Positions 12,569 to 24,190 of a stretch of 64,000 bases of DNA are shown in pieces. Below the pieces are notes generated by a model, which saw only the letters and a program-made list of their open reading frames with translations, ran no database searches and was not told where the DNA came from. The stretch covers positions 58,094,212 through 58,158,211 of the forward strand of contig CM069870.1 in NCBI GenBank assembly GCA_036172665.1, given 5' to 3'. Origin of the DNA: Prosopocoilus inquinatus (lineage: Eukaryota; Arthropoda; Insecta; Coleoptera; Lucanidae). How positions within the stretch are numbered: position 1 is the first letter of the stretch; each line of letters opens with the position of its first letter. The position numbers and the translations under genes were made by a program.

Positions 12569-12911
12569 TTAAGCTTCCATTAGAACGTCTTTGACATTTT
12601 GTTGAAAATACATAAAATACCGTATTCACAACACGACTTAAATTTAAGCTCTGCTTAAAATATTAGAACAACCCACCATTAGTAGCTATTTGAAGATTTT
12701 TATATGCGCAGGTATACTAATTAATAATTAATTATTCAAACAATTACGTATAGTGGCGTGTCTCAACCTATAGGACTCCCAAAATAACAAGGATGTGGGT
12801 CAGGAGATGACGCGTCAAAAAAGTTATAGAACTTAAGTGTTGAAACCAAAATTAGAAGAGCATAAAATGTTACCATTAAACTCCGCTAAATACATCTGCA
12901 TGTAAGTTACA

Positions 12912-13156
12912 GGGGCAGTTAAATTTTGTTGCTGTGATAACAACCAACCATAAAACTGGATTTTAACTTTTAAAACATTTCTAAATTTTAACTAATAAGT
13001 TGCAGAATATGAGGTGTATTCTGTAGCTTTTTAACTGGCTGTTAAAATTTAGAGGTCCATTAAAATGTAAAATACAGTTCTAGGATTGGTTGTTACTGAA
13101 GCAACAAAATTTAACAGCCCTTTAAATTTAACGCTTTTGATACAGAATACACCCCT
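12912..13156. repeat. nested inverted repeats
   Basis: Arms of about 55 bp, starting GGGCAGTTAAATTTTGTTGC and continuing AACAACCAACCATAAAACTG, lie at 12912-12967. They are mirrored at 13064-13122. A second, partly overlapping pair (AGGTGTATTCTGTA at 13012 and its mirror at 13141-13156) looks like the terminal repeat of the family. The left terminal copy is missing or decayed. Non-coding. Confidence 0.65.
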
Positions 13157-13368
13157 TAAGATGTTAAATAATAAATTTTAAACTTATAATGCCTTTATCA
13201 CAGATTGCTCCGTACTTTTTATTCACAATATATATCTAATCAAGTTGGCTAAAATAATCAGGCAAAATGATAAATAATAATTAAAATAAAATACTACCCT
13301 CTTGGGCAATTTTTGGTTAATTTATTCTTTTGAACCATTTCAGCGTATTTAAGGGAAGTCCTATTGAC

Positions 13369-13395
13369 ATATATATATATATATATATATATATA
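13369..13395. repeat. (TA)n microsatellite
   Basis: Twenty-seven uninterrupted bases of alternating A and T. Confidence 0.95.
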
Positions 13396-14399
13396 CTTAT
13401 AAACGATATATCTTTATAATTTTAAAGGTATTTTTTCCATATACGTGTGTATACGTCGCGTCGCAGGCAAAATTTTAGAGTTTTAGGAAAATACTATTTG
13501 CCTGAGCAAATTTCATCTGACACTCATTTATATTTAAAGGCTGTTTTCATAGGCATATAGTATTTGACTGGCCCGCTTTGGTAAAATAATATTTTATTCT
13601 GAATGTATTACAATTAAGTGAGTTTATATTTATACAGGTTACTTTTGAATACCCATTATACAGACTTCTGTAAGTTCTCGCCTAGGACGTACAAGTATTC
13701 AGTTTTATTAGTTCTTGTATTAAATTTACTTTTAATAAGAATGCCCATGTCAAGCAAAATAAACATAATGCAAGTAATAAATAATAATAATAAAACAATG
13801 CAATTTTTGTTCTGCTGCTTAGAACTTTGATGTTTCAACATAATCTTGAGCTTAGAGGACCTGAACTGATTATAAGAAAGTGTTTTAGTTATTCTTCTAC
13901 AGTATATACTTCATTGTTAAATAGTTTGAGATGTAAGTGAAGACAAAAAAAAATATCTCAAAAGCCACTACATAATCAACAATTCACAAAAACCTTCTGA
14001 TTTACTTTTCAAAAGGAACATGTAGTACATAAGTTCGTAATTTTATTTCGTGGATAATTAAATGATATTTGCCCAACAACGGTTCAGTCCAAAACTATTT
14101 GGCTAAATAGCTATTTACCCGTGACATACATAAAAACCTATAGAGTGGTCAGTTAATAATTTGAAACTTTGAGAAATAACTATTATGCCCCTACAGTTTT
14201 TCTATGAAAAAATTCAAAATACAAACTACCTCAAAAAATTTCTATTACTCGACTAAATACAGTCAGGCATTGTGGATACGGAACAAATTTGAGTGATCAA
14301 TTTATTATTGTAGCAGTTATAAACACTTGCAGGAAATAACTATAAGTATAAACGTCCGTACCCACAATTTCGTCCCTGGCTATATATCAAAGAAAAGAG
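13396..14399. other. no gene seen
   Basis: AT-rich. The opposing small open frames at 13618-13830 and 13656-13841 are chance overlaps. Confidence 0.4.
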
Positions 14400-14536
14400 A
14401 GTAAGAACATAATAGGAGTATCGTACACTCTCTCTCCCCCTGTCGCAAGCGCGTTTTGTAGACTTTTATTCCTAACAACGCTGACTTGGCGGACGATTGG
14501 AGGGAGAGTGTATGATACTCCTATTATGTTCTTAGT
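14400..14536. repeat. hairpin / foldback repeat (137 bp)
   Basis: TAAGAACATAATAGGAGTAT followed by CGTACACTCTCTCTCC at 14402-14437 is mirrored nearly perfectly at 14499-14534. The loop is about 60 bp. No coding capacity. Confidence 0.8.
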
Positions 14537-15005
14537 ATGAACAGAGTATAGTCATTATTATAAAAACAATATTTATGAGTGATATTTATTTTATGGTTTT
14601 TGTATTAAGTGTCCAACTTTGTTTGTCATGTTCATAATAGCCAAGTATTATGAATAAATCCCGTTTTAATCACTTGGTCCATAACACACACAGATCATAC
14701 TTTTATTATACGCAGATCAGATTAATTTGAGTTAACAATACTCCGACTGTAAGAAACAAACTGCATCACAAAAATTATAAAAGAGGACAGCTATATAAAA
14801 CTTATCAATCGATCGGTCGAAATGTAATAAAAAAATAAACTGTAGGTACATTTATTCACTTATCTTTCTTTTCGAATGAAAGTTAAGTTTAAAGCTTAAT
14901 GCATTTAATTCACTTAATTGTCTCATTCGTTAATTTTCTTTTGCGTCTTATTTTCTTTTATCCTTGTGATTGCGTTAAATTGTTCAAAATCGTTAACTTT
15001 TCAAC

Positions 15006-15318
15006 AGAAGTAGATAGATGGTTGAATGGTTCTTGGTTTCCAGTTGGAACCGCGTGTCTCGGATTTCTTCTACTGCCGACGCTTCGTTCTTCATTGCAGA
15101 ATAACTTTCTCTAGAGTCTTAACGATTAACGTAGCAGCAATACCATCAGCAGCAGCAGCACCACCACCAGTAACAGCCCTGAGAAAAATCTTCTGCAATA
15201 AAGAAAGAAACGTCGGCTGTTGAAGAAATCCGAGACACGCGGTTCCAACCGGAAGCCAAGCATTCAACCATGGACGTCCGCCGCGGAAGCCTTCAAGTTA
15301 AAGTAAGAAGTAGATAGA
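15006..15318. mobile_element. foldback element with 13-bp flanking direct repeats
   Basis: Arms of about 63 bp lie at 15017-15081 and 15211-15273, with the shared core GGAACCGCGTGTCTCGGATT. The 13-bp direct repeat AGAAGTAGATAGA stands at 15006-15018 and again at 15306-15318, like a target-site duplication. The interior holds CAG/CAC triplet runs. A related fragment lies at 6615-6650. There is no convincing gene; the open frames at 14899-15114 and 15026-15223 run through the arms. Confidence 0.72.
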
Positions 15319-17274
15319 AATGAAGTACTACAGTAAAAGATATAACGGGTAAAGATGACACTGTAAGACAAAGATTGAAAATGGAACCAGCCTCAAAAAG
15401 AAAAACTCCAAAAAAATGGTTTGGACACCATACCAAAAAAAAAAATAGTCAAGAAGAGGTGAACAGGGTATTCTAACGGGAAAAAGCATAACTTAAGGCT
15501 GTATATTGTTCACCTTGATACTTTAAGATAACCTAGCATTTAGATTTGACTTTGTTCTATTTATACAGGAAATTTCAAATACACTAACAGTTTTTGGGAC
15601 GGATAACTTTTTCTTAGTTGAACTTAACAAAATCAACACAACCATCTTAACCTACAACTTTGGAAGTGTTTTTACTTGAAAATTTAATGGCACTTCCTTC
15701 TTTGGTCATGCGACCTTTAGACGTCACATAAAACATCAGTTACTTTATTAAATGGTCAGCCCTGTTTCCAAACTTAACAGCGTCGTGTATGCAGTAAGAG
15801 ACTCCACAATCTTCAAACTGTTCAAACAAAACCTTACAATGAAATTGAAGCCATTCCGGGTAGATGTTGAGTAGAGTGAAGAATGATTTTATGCGCCATC
15901 CGGAAGAACGTGAACAAAAAAAAGGAAACAGTCTACGCCATCCAATTTTTAAGTAAAAAAAAACTCCCAGAAATGCAGATTAAGAGGTCGAGTTTGTAAT
16001 TTTTTAAGTTCTGTGTTAAATAGTCTCGAGAACCGTCGGTGCATTTTGGAATTCCCTATATATTGTATCAAAACTAACCCATCTCCTAAAAGGCTTGTCC
16101 AAATAGGCCACTTAGAATACAATATAAAAAGTCATAGTTTAGTATTTATATCTGAACTGAAAGGAATAAGGGTTTCAACAATGGATTTACACAGACTTCA
16201 ACCTGAAGACATTTTATTTAAAAAATACCATACGTGAGGTTATTAACTTTGAACATAAATTACACATGTGACATAAAGAAAGAAATAACCCCGACTAACT
16301 GAATCCAAACTCACTCAATATTTGGTGTGTAAGCGATAACGAACTTCGGTGATAAAAAAACATATACAATGTAGGTATTGATTTTAAATTAAATCCACGA
16401 AGAGCAAAGCAAGGAAAACCGTAGGTACAAAGTCGTGTAGGTCTTTCGCGACAATGCCAGTGCACAAAAGTCACATTGCAACGAGTGCAAACGGTTGTAA
16501 CGGCGCAAACTGCGAGTATACAGAATTAAATGATGTTCCCTGATAGTCTCAACTCGGTCCCTAGTGGCTTCAATTAGAGAAGAACTTAACTGGAAAAGAT
16601 TTATTTAACACTGACAAGTTAAAGGCAACCAGATGAATATAAGCTTTTATATATTAATTAATTTCTTAAATAAGTATATATATGAATTAAAGTCTTTTGA
16701 TTTGTTTAATTACTTTAAATATGATATTCCAAAAAAATTAAATTTTGGCACATATGATTTAAATAATATTGAGAATAGATTGTTATAAATTATTTTTTCG
16801 AAATATGGCGGTATATAATCTATACAAAGCAAAAACCTATGTATAGATACAGTAGCAACCAAAGATAATGTCACAGCAAATAATTATTGTCTTTTTCACT
16901 CAACGGATCGTTGCGCCTTTCCCGTTTTCTTTTAAAACCACAACTTTGAGTTGAATAAGGTGATCTTACGTTCCGATTTTGGCGGTATAGTCCCGATTTT
17001 TAACAATTTGTCACCCTCTCTGTGGTGTTTGGAAATAGTCTACTTTTTGCCCATTTACAGCAAAAATATAAATATATAGGTATAAACATAAACCCACGTC
17101 TTACGCTCAAGGCTCTCATAGACCATGAATATTTTACTGCTGTACTACGACTACGGCACTGACTAGGGAAGCTGCGTTCACTTAATATACGTAAAGCTTG
17201 CGTTGCTCAAGTAATTCGGTTTCTTTCGGCTGATGCTATCTTAACAGATTGGACTTAGTGACCAATTTCATGTC
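15319..17274. other. no gene seen
   Basis: AT-rich. A 74-codon open frame at 16013-16237 has no motif. No repeat boundary recognised. Confidence 0.4.
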
Positions 17275-17700
17275 GACCAGAAGCTTAAATTAGTTAAGAG
17301 AGAGGATGCCTTATCTAACGCACGAGCGACCGCTATTACCAGAAAATACCAAATCAAGGATACTTTGCATTGAACAAACGCGTGAACTTCGGTGTTTTTG
17401 TTATAATAGGGAATGGAGCAGTTATTGATAGTTTATAGAAAGCCGTCCGGGAAAAAAGAGCTTGGCAAACACGTTGCAGCCAAAGTAAATTTCAATGTTT
17501 TTGTTGTAATAGTGAATGAAACAGATACTGGTAGTTTATAGAAACAATGTGTAATGTGTAGCAAAGCCGGTCGGAGAAGAAAGAGCCCAGAATAACATTT
17601 TACGGGCAAAAAGAACTGTCCTTGATTTGGACCTTTTTCGTATCAAATGCGCCTCGCTTGTTCATCATCCTCTCTCTTAACTAATCGAAGACCAGAAGCC
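17275..17700. repeat. long foldback repeat with an internal tandem duplication
   Basis: The left arm at 17275-17363 (GACCAGAAGCTTAAATTAGT, TTAAGAGAGAGGATG) is mirrored at 17615-17700. Between them a segment of 75-100 bp occurs twice in tandem (17389-17462 and 17489-17588). Both copies share TGTTTTTGTT(A/G)TAATAG and GTAGTTTATAGAAA-like sequence, and both end in GGGAAAAAAGAGC or GAGAAGAAAGAGC. Non-coding. Confidence 0.7.
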
Positions 17701-18035
17701 AGAACAGAACACTTGTGAATCTACGGTTAGTTTTTTGGCATTGCATTATTTAAAAGCAAAAGTATTTTGTTGGATCTGTTGGGTTGGGTTGGGTCCAAAA
17801 TTTTAATCTGGTCATATTATCCTTAAAGCCTCTTCATATAATTTGAAAGAAGATTTTGACTGCAAACTCGTGACCATTGAAATCGTTATCCTGCCTGAAT
17901 GCTTAATCTCGCCTTTATTGATCTACAATGGAAACAACACCTATCGTTGCAATTGCAATTGGTTTAGGACTCCCTATTTATATTGTTGCTAAGGGTTACG
18001 TGTCGTTTGAATCACGATGTTCTTGACCACCAATG

Positions 18036-18900
18036 TACGAGGGTCGATCAATAAGTACCCGTGTTTGAAGACAGGTGGCGCTGCTAAGGGAAGTTGGCAT
18101 TACCGTCGTATACTGCCATCTGTCAAACGTTGCCATACTAAATTTCAGACTGATTTATAGGTTAGTTTCCATTTGGCAGCCAGTTTTATCAAACGTGTTT
18201 CGTGTTTCTCGATAAAATGAAAAAAGAGCAATATCGATCCGTTATTCGCTTTTTATTTTTGGATGGAAAAACATGCGAAGAAATAAAAGTGAAGTTGGAT
18301 GCTATCCATGGGGACCCTTCACCATCTATGACAACCGTGAGATATTGGTTTAACGCATTTAAACGTCGTCGTACGTCTGTTTTTGATGAGGAGCGGCCAG
18401 GTCGCCCGGCAGACGTGGTTACCGAGGAAATTGTTGAAAAGGTCCACGATATGATTCTTGCTGATCGCCGAACTAAAGTGCGCGAAGTAGCAGAGGCCGT
18501 AGGGGTGTCGTACGGAACGGCAATCAATATCTTACATGATAAGCTATCTGTGAAAAAGGTGTCGGCCCGATGGGTGCCGCGATTGCTGACGGTGGACAAC
18601 AAGCGGATACGGCTGTCAATGTCGAAGCAGTGTTTGGACCTCTTTAAGCGAAATTCGCAGGAGTTTTTGCGTCGAGTCGTCACCGTTGATGAAACCTGGA
18701 TACATTATTATACGCCAGAGACCAAGCGACAATCAAAACAATGGATTTTTCCTGGTGAATCTGCCCCGAAGAAGGCAAAGTCGGTCCCATCAGCCGGAAA
18801 GGTCATGGCCACGATTTTTTGGGATTCGATGGGAGTAATCCTCATGGACTTTCTGGAGAAAGGAAGAACGATCACGGGGCAGTACTACAGTGAATTATTG
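18036..18900 (+). mobile_element. 3'-truncated mariner
   Basis: A 5' end with terminal repeat CGAGGGTCGATCAATAAGTA follows a TA at 18036. It leads into a clean mariner transposase frame. Similarity ends abruptly near 18898 and the matching 3' terminal repeat was not found. The junction sequence GTTATAGTACTGTCTCGATT is followed by the mirrored ACTATAAC 30 bases on. This suggests a rearrangement or another insertion at the break. Confidence 0.85.
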
Positions 18901-18927
18901 GTTATAGTACTGTCTCGATTAGTATGA
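18217..18927 (+). pseudogene. mariner transposase, C-terminally truncated
   Basis: Cut-and-paste DDD transposase of the mariner family. The ATG at 18217 starts at the usual place, about 180 bp inside the terminal repeat. Two helix-turn-helix units are evident: EQYRSVIRFLFLDGKTCEEI (residues 4-23), and VREVAEAVGVSYGTAINILH near residue 95. A GRP hinge (RPGRPADVV) lies between them. LSVKKVSARWVPRLL follows. The first catalytic Asp is D158 in TVDETWIHYY. AGKVMATIFWDSMGVILMDF then leads to GQYYSELL at about residue 230. The second and third catalytic Asp regions (HDNAPAH-like and SPDLAPSD-like) are absent: the frame runs into foreign sequence and stops at 236 residues, against about 345 for a full protein. 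The frame is otherwise free of stops, so the truncation is fairly recent. It could not be catalytic but might still bind mariner ends. Confidence 0.9.
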
Positions 18928-19813
18928 TTACGACTATAACATCGCGATCAGAAAAACCGACTACACTCAAAATAATTGTTGACCGAAACATGTTTCAAAA
19001 GAAGTTTTGTCATGTCCGTTTTTCATCGTTTTACGCGCGAATGAGATGGATGAGATTTGACATTAACAACTAGGTGACAAGCACTGCCAAAGTTAATGTT
19101 ACACATCAAAAATTTTGGAGAATGAAAGTGTGTTTCACTTCGCTATAATTTTATGATTGCGAAGGTACAGTTGCGGCCTTTGAAAATTGGTACACTTTGA
19201 CAAATACAATATTTCGGCGGTATCAGCTGATCTTAAATCGGAAGTTTTTAAACGTCACCTAAATCGCTCTAAATTCTTCTATAAATTTGTCAAATTTATC
19301 ACTGATTTTAAAATAATAGATGAAGGTTTTATATGCATATTACACAATTACGAATTTTTGACATTGATGTCAATTGTCAGTGTACCAGTTTTCAAGGGCC
19401 GAAACTGTGCGTATGGAGAAAATTTAATGGAAATGAGTATTAATAAAAAAAAGAAAAACAGATAAGCAAAAAGGAAAGAAAGACAGATTTAGAGAAAAAA
19501 AAGAAACCAGATCGAATTATAGCTGAATTATAAGAGAAAGAGCAGAAAGAAGCCAGTGAAAGTAGAAGAAATAAAAGAAAAAACTATGTAAGAATAATTT
19601 CTTTGCCTAAAATGGTTGAGAAGGTATATTCTGAAGAGTAAAACAGTTGCATCAAGAACTCAATTTTGTCACTTGTCACACCTCCTGACAGATTTCAACT
19701 TCAAATAACGATCTAAAAATTGAAATTCTGTAAATTTCTTAAGCAATGAAATGGATGAAACGGAGATATTTTATACTAACTGTTCGATGAGATTAGCACA
19801 TTGTATATGTATG
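18928..19813. other. no gene seen
   Basis: AT-rich. A 92-codon open frame at 19187-19465 ends in a lysine run and precedes a purine-rich stretch (19440-19600). No motif, so not called. Confidence 0.4.
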
Positions 19814-20574
19814 TACAGGGTGAGTTTTTTTTATCTTCAGACAATGTAATATCTTGAAAACTATGCATCGGATCAAAAAACTTTGTGAATATAATTTGTT
19901 CTATCCGAAGCGGCTTATCTAATGATATCAATCGAGACGCCTCGCACCTACTCCTAGTAGGTGGAGCTACTCCTAGTAGGTGGAGCTGGGGGCAACTTTC
20001 AAATCGCAAATAGCAACCACCATTTTTATTACTGTTTCAAACTCTACTCATCAAACTACGTAAGGTTGTCTGAATCTTTTTTTTGGATTCCTGGCTGATG
20101 ATGTTGAATTTTTGAAAACCCCATTTTTATCCTTACCCAGGAACGACGTGGTGCACTTACTGAAATAAAATACAAATAAACACCGCGATGGTGAGAGGCG
20201 AAGGGACTCATTTAAAATAAGTATCCCGATGGGAATAGAAACCTACTATGTCGTTGTTCCTGGGTAATGCTAAAGATAGGTTTTTCAAAAATTCATCGCC
20301 ATCGACCAGGAATCCAAAACAAAGATTCGGATAAACCTTACGTAGTTTCAGGCGTAGAATTCGAATCTGCAATAAAAAATGGTGATTCCTATTTGCGATT
20401 TGAAAGTTTGAAAGCCCCCAGCCCCACCCACTGGGAGTAGGGGTGGGAGGTCGCGGTTGATATAATTAGATAGGCCCCTTCCGGTCGAACTAATTGTATT
20501 CACAACGTCTTTTGATTCGATGCAGTTTTCCCGACATTATTACGTTGTCTCAAGATAAAAAAACACACCTTGTA
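19814..20574. mobile_element. CAGGGTG-ended foldback MITE (second family)
   Basis: Nearly the whole 761-bp element is an inverted repeat with arms of roughly 350 bp. TACAGGGTGAGTTTTTTTTA at the left matches TACAAGGTGTGTTTTTTTAT read from the right. Matching blocks then include GTAATATCTTGAAAAC, the AACTACGTAAGGTT stretch and CCCAGGAAC. The left arm carries a local duplication of CTCCTAGTAGGTGGAGCT (19950-19990) that the right arm lacks. It abuts the next MITE with shared TA bases. No coding content. Confidence 0.87.
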
Positions 20575-21127
20575 TACAGGGTGCTGCGTTTTTAAACACA
20601 ACACAAAATCCCATGTTAATTTAAATGTGCATGAATATTGTCTTCCTTAATTATTTTACCGCAAAATTTCATTTAGATTTTTAAAAGTAGTTTTCAAGAT
20701 GAATCTGTCTCTCAAGTTTGAAAATTTTTCATTCGCTCAGTGTGAAGATATTTGAAAAAGGTCAACAACGAAATTCAATTTGTACCAAATTATCAGCAGA
20801 GCCTTGATCAATAAATGTTAAAATAAATTACTGGAAAAGCTTTTTCAAAAACGAATAGATTTATTGTGTGTCCAGTTTTCACTCTCATTGATCAAGGTTG
20901 TGCTAATAATTTGATATAAATTGAATTTAGTTACAGGAATTTTATTAAATATTTTAAAACTCAGAGTATGAAAAATTCTCAAACTTCAGAGACAGATTCA
21001 TCTTGAAGAGCACTTTAAAAAATCTCAATGGAATTTTGCTATAAAATAATTAGGAAAGCCAATATTCAAGTACATTTAAATTAACATGGGATTTCCTATG
21101 TTCCGTTTTAAAATGCAGCACCTTATA
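20575..21127. mobile_element. CAGGGTG-family foldback MITE, copy 2
   Basis: Same family as 4530-5073: left end TACAGGGTGCTGCGTTTTTA, then CCCATGTTAATTTAAATGTG, and AAGATGAATCTG in both arms. Its right end has decayed to GCAGCACCTTATA. It starts exactly where the neighbouring MITE ends (GTATACAGGG), so one inserted into or next to the terminal TA of the other. Confidence 0.87.
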
Positions 21128-22595
21128 TAAATTTATTTATTAGTTAAACACTTCTTAATTTTGCTTATCTTTGTGAAAAACCGTGCGTAGTTAAACAAAA
21201 ATCATAAATCGTGAATAAAAACTTCAAGTATGCGTGAATGTGAGGTGTTCTCGTAAAACAAAGCTTTCCAACTACATACAGTGCGTGCGTCAACTACCAA
21301 AAAACTGTTGCAACTCAGCACTAATGGGGGAATAATCATTTACAGTGTCGATGACTTATGGGACCGCAACAAGCTGCAAAAATACAGAAGCACCGTGTGC
21401 TGTCATCTTCGACTTTCAGTGAACTGGCCTGCAAATGTACGTGTGTGCAACGGACTTACTGATTAGTCTACGGATTGCTAGGTACCATCAGCACGATGTA
21501 GCAGGGCGAATTGACAGCCACAGTCGCGGGAATCCCGCGTTCGCCTCGGAATATGGAAACACTGATCCCACATACAGCACCCCTGCTATCAACATACAAT
21601 AATTACTTGCATTATATAGTATTTTTTTAGAATCAATAGAAATTATCAAAAATCGCAGCATCAATTAATAATAAACACAACTATGTCTAAAATTGTCATA
21701 TCCGGAATTACTATACATTTACACAAGTAAGAGAAATTACATGCAGATTAAATTTGAAAGAATTTTTTACAACATAGAATCAATTATTATATACAGGGCG
21801 TAAATTCAGAAGCCGATTAACAGAAGATCAAGTAGTAAACTCCTTGCTTTGATAAGTTAAGTTTCCACAAAAAAAGTGTCCTATTATGCCATGTGGCTCC
21901 TGTTGAAAGTTGGCAACCCTAACATATTATAACATTAAAATCAAACTGAACCCCACTGCTTACATCTTCGAGTTTGAACACAATTTTCATCTCAACTTTG
22001 CAAACACTCGGTCCCAGTTTTAAGCTACCGAACTGGAGGAACTAACTTCTCGGTGGCGGCGGCGGCTTTGTTCTCTCCCGCCTTGTTCGAAGCGAATACA
22101 AACTTTGCGAAAAAAATGCTTCCGACGTTAATTTCGACGCGGTGTGAATTCTGTAAAAATTCAAATGTCGGGTCCGGCGGAAGGCGTCGGATTTTTGATG
22201 AAACTCCAGCGAGATGTTAATTATCCGTAAATGGATTACTTAATTTGGACGCCTCGTATGTTAATTTTTGGCGTGTTGCTGAATTCTTTTTTAATTTCAC
22301 AAACAAGCTTTGCGGTCCTGTTTTAAATATGCATACAATGATCAAGAATGACTGTGTAAGTTGGCAATACAATTAAAAGCATTCTGTATTCGATTCTTTC
22401 CATTCCACAACCGGTCATATTCTTTTTGATAAAGTTGCGGAACATTTGACGTTTTATCAACAGCGACGAAGTCATAGGTTATGTGAACATAAAATAAAAA
22501 TTAACGGCACAAAGAAATTAAATTGAAATTTCCCCAATTATTGTGTGCAACGTAAAAACCATTTGACGAGGATCGTTCGGTAACTACATGGTCTG
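21128..22595. other. no gene seen
   Basis: A lone TACAGGGCGTAAATTCAGAA at 21793 resembles a MITE end, but I found no partner. A GC-richer patch at 22040-22170 has GGCGGC repeats and no coding evidence. Confidence 0.4.
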
Positions 22596-23265
22596 ACAAA
22601 GAAAAGTTTTTGGACTAAAAAAAATTTATTTTTGATGAATCCAAGCCCGCAAAATAACTATTTACTGCTGCGATTACCTCGAAATTGGACGAATATCTCT
22701 TACCACCGCGTCATTTTCAGATTTGAAAACAGATGATACAATCGCTGGGTGCTAAATCTGGGAAGTATGGTGAATGAGACACTAATTCGAATCCCAATTC
22801 ATTAACTTTGACCATTGCAACTGCAGACTTGTGGGCAGGTGCATTACTCTGATGGAAAAGCTCTTTCTTCTTTGCCGAATGAGGCCGTTTCTCTTTGATT
22901 CTGTCACTCAATTGTTGCAACAAATTGGCATAATGGTCACCATTTTTTGGTTTTCCCCTTTCTAAATAGTCAACAAGGATGGTACCACGATGATTCCAAA
23001 ACATCGTTGTCATAACTTTTTTTGCTGGTGCTTTGTCAGCAGAAAAGCTTCTTATCTTCTTTAGTGGCGGAGACCCTTTGCATGTTCATTGTTTGGACTG
23101 CGTTTTTGTTTCGGAAGTGTAATGGTAAAAGTTCGCCAGACACACTTAAACGATTCAATTTTTTTACCTCCAGTATGAATAACCAGGGCATCCAACGCGC
23201 CGTGTATTTTTTCATTAATAAAGGATGGTTCTACAGAATGATACCGCGGAATTCGCGGCATCTCT
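22596..23265 (-). pseudogene. mariner transposase remnant, 5'-truncated
   Basis: This holds the middle and C-terminal part of a mariner transposase, read leftward. TARWMPWL lies near 23215. YHYTSETKTQSKQ follows (about 23120) and hits an in-frame stop where mariners have Trp. Then come KGSPPLKKIRSFSAD and the open stretch 23013-22717 with TTMFWNHRGTILVDYLERGK. The second catalytic Asp is replaced by Ser in HQSNAPAHKS; the third is kept in FPDLAPSD. A decayed tail to about 22600 still shows the C-terminal AVNSYFAGL-like region in another frame. The N-terminal third and both terminal repeats were not found. Inactive. Confidence 0.88.
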
Positions 23266-23763
23266 GCGTTAGGCCACCTAGTTATCTAACGATTCTCGTA
23301 CTTATAAATTAACTTGAAACATGAAACGTTTTATTTGAATCTGAACTGTCAAGTGATATTCGGTAGTGACATTGTCATGTGATGGCTGTCAGTGTCAAGT
23401 CGTCGGCAACCGGAAGTTCCAATTAGAAACAAAATGTACTGTTGTCAACTCAAACAAGAATCCTAGATCACCTTGAGCATTATTTACGAAGTTAATGTAT
23501 TTAATGTAAAGTACAGAAGTTGTCTTTTGAGGTGGTCAGACTTTAATATATCAGTGTGAAAGTTGGCTTTACAAAACTAAAATAACAAAAATATCATTTT
23601 CCTTACATCAAAATAATAATCGAAATTAAAAGTGTTAGGTACTATAAAAATAAGTAAATCAATAAACAAATCATAGTTTCTACATTCATATTAGCCTGAC
23701 ATGCAATTTTTTATGGTTATTACAAAATATATTTATTAAATATGTGGTATGTATGTAGAATAT
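23266..23763. other. no gene seen
   Basis: Sequence between the mariner remnant and the gypsy insertion site. Nothing recognised. Confidence 0.4.
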
Positions 23764-23767
23764 CTAT

Positions 23768-24093
23768 TGTGGCGAGCCAACCTGACTCAGCGAAAGGCGT
23801 CAAGAAGTCGGTCCGCTTGATGTGTCATCGGCCGTCACGCGTTCGGGGCCTGTATCGAGCAAACTAGAATCTTCCAGCATCGAGACTTCCAGACGCCTGC
23901 AGTAGATATAAAATCGCCCGGAGTTGACTCACCAGGCAGTCGAATTCGAACAGCGATAGTCGAAGTTAGATTTTAGTGTGAAAATAAATTGTTAGAAATA
24001 AATTAGTTTTTAAGCTTTATTAAATTACGGTTAAGTTTGTATCGAGTGTTTTATTCGTTTAAATAAATAAACTCAAACCCTAGAAACGTAACA
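23768..24093 (+). repeat. 5' LTR with core promoter
   Basis: Begins TGTGGCGAGCC and ends GAAACGTAACA. A TATA box (TATAAAAT, 23907-23914) lies 31 bases upstream of an arthropod initiator-like GCAGTCG with its A at 23938. This marks the likely start of the genomic RNA and the U3/R border. AATAAA polyadenylation signals follow at about 23983 and 23997. Apparently identical to 29918-30243. Confidence 0.96.
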
Positions 24094-24094
24094 G

Positions 24095-24112
24095 TGGTGT
24101 CGGTGTGCGGGT
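24095..24112 (+). other. primer-binding site
   Basis: TGGTGTCGGTGTGCGGG starts one base after the 5' LTR, where a tRNA 3' end should anneal. The first seven bases TGGTGTC fit a tRNA ending in GACACCA, as many tRNA-Leu do. The rest is not a perfect match to any tRNA I can recall, so the primer identity is tentative. Confidence 0.6.
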
Positions 24113-24190
24113 TTGTGCAAATAAATAAACAATTTAAAGTAAATTAAATTTAATCAGATTATTAAATAAGTACAGTATCGAAAAAAAACA

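Noticed and set aside
18202..18216. Transposase start at 18202
   Set aside because: That codon is GTG. The ATG at 18217 gives the expected mariner N-terminus.
21793..21815. A lone TACAGGGCG end as a further MITE
   Set aside because: No matching inverted end found within a plausible distance.
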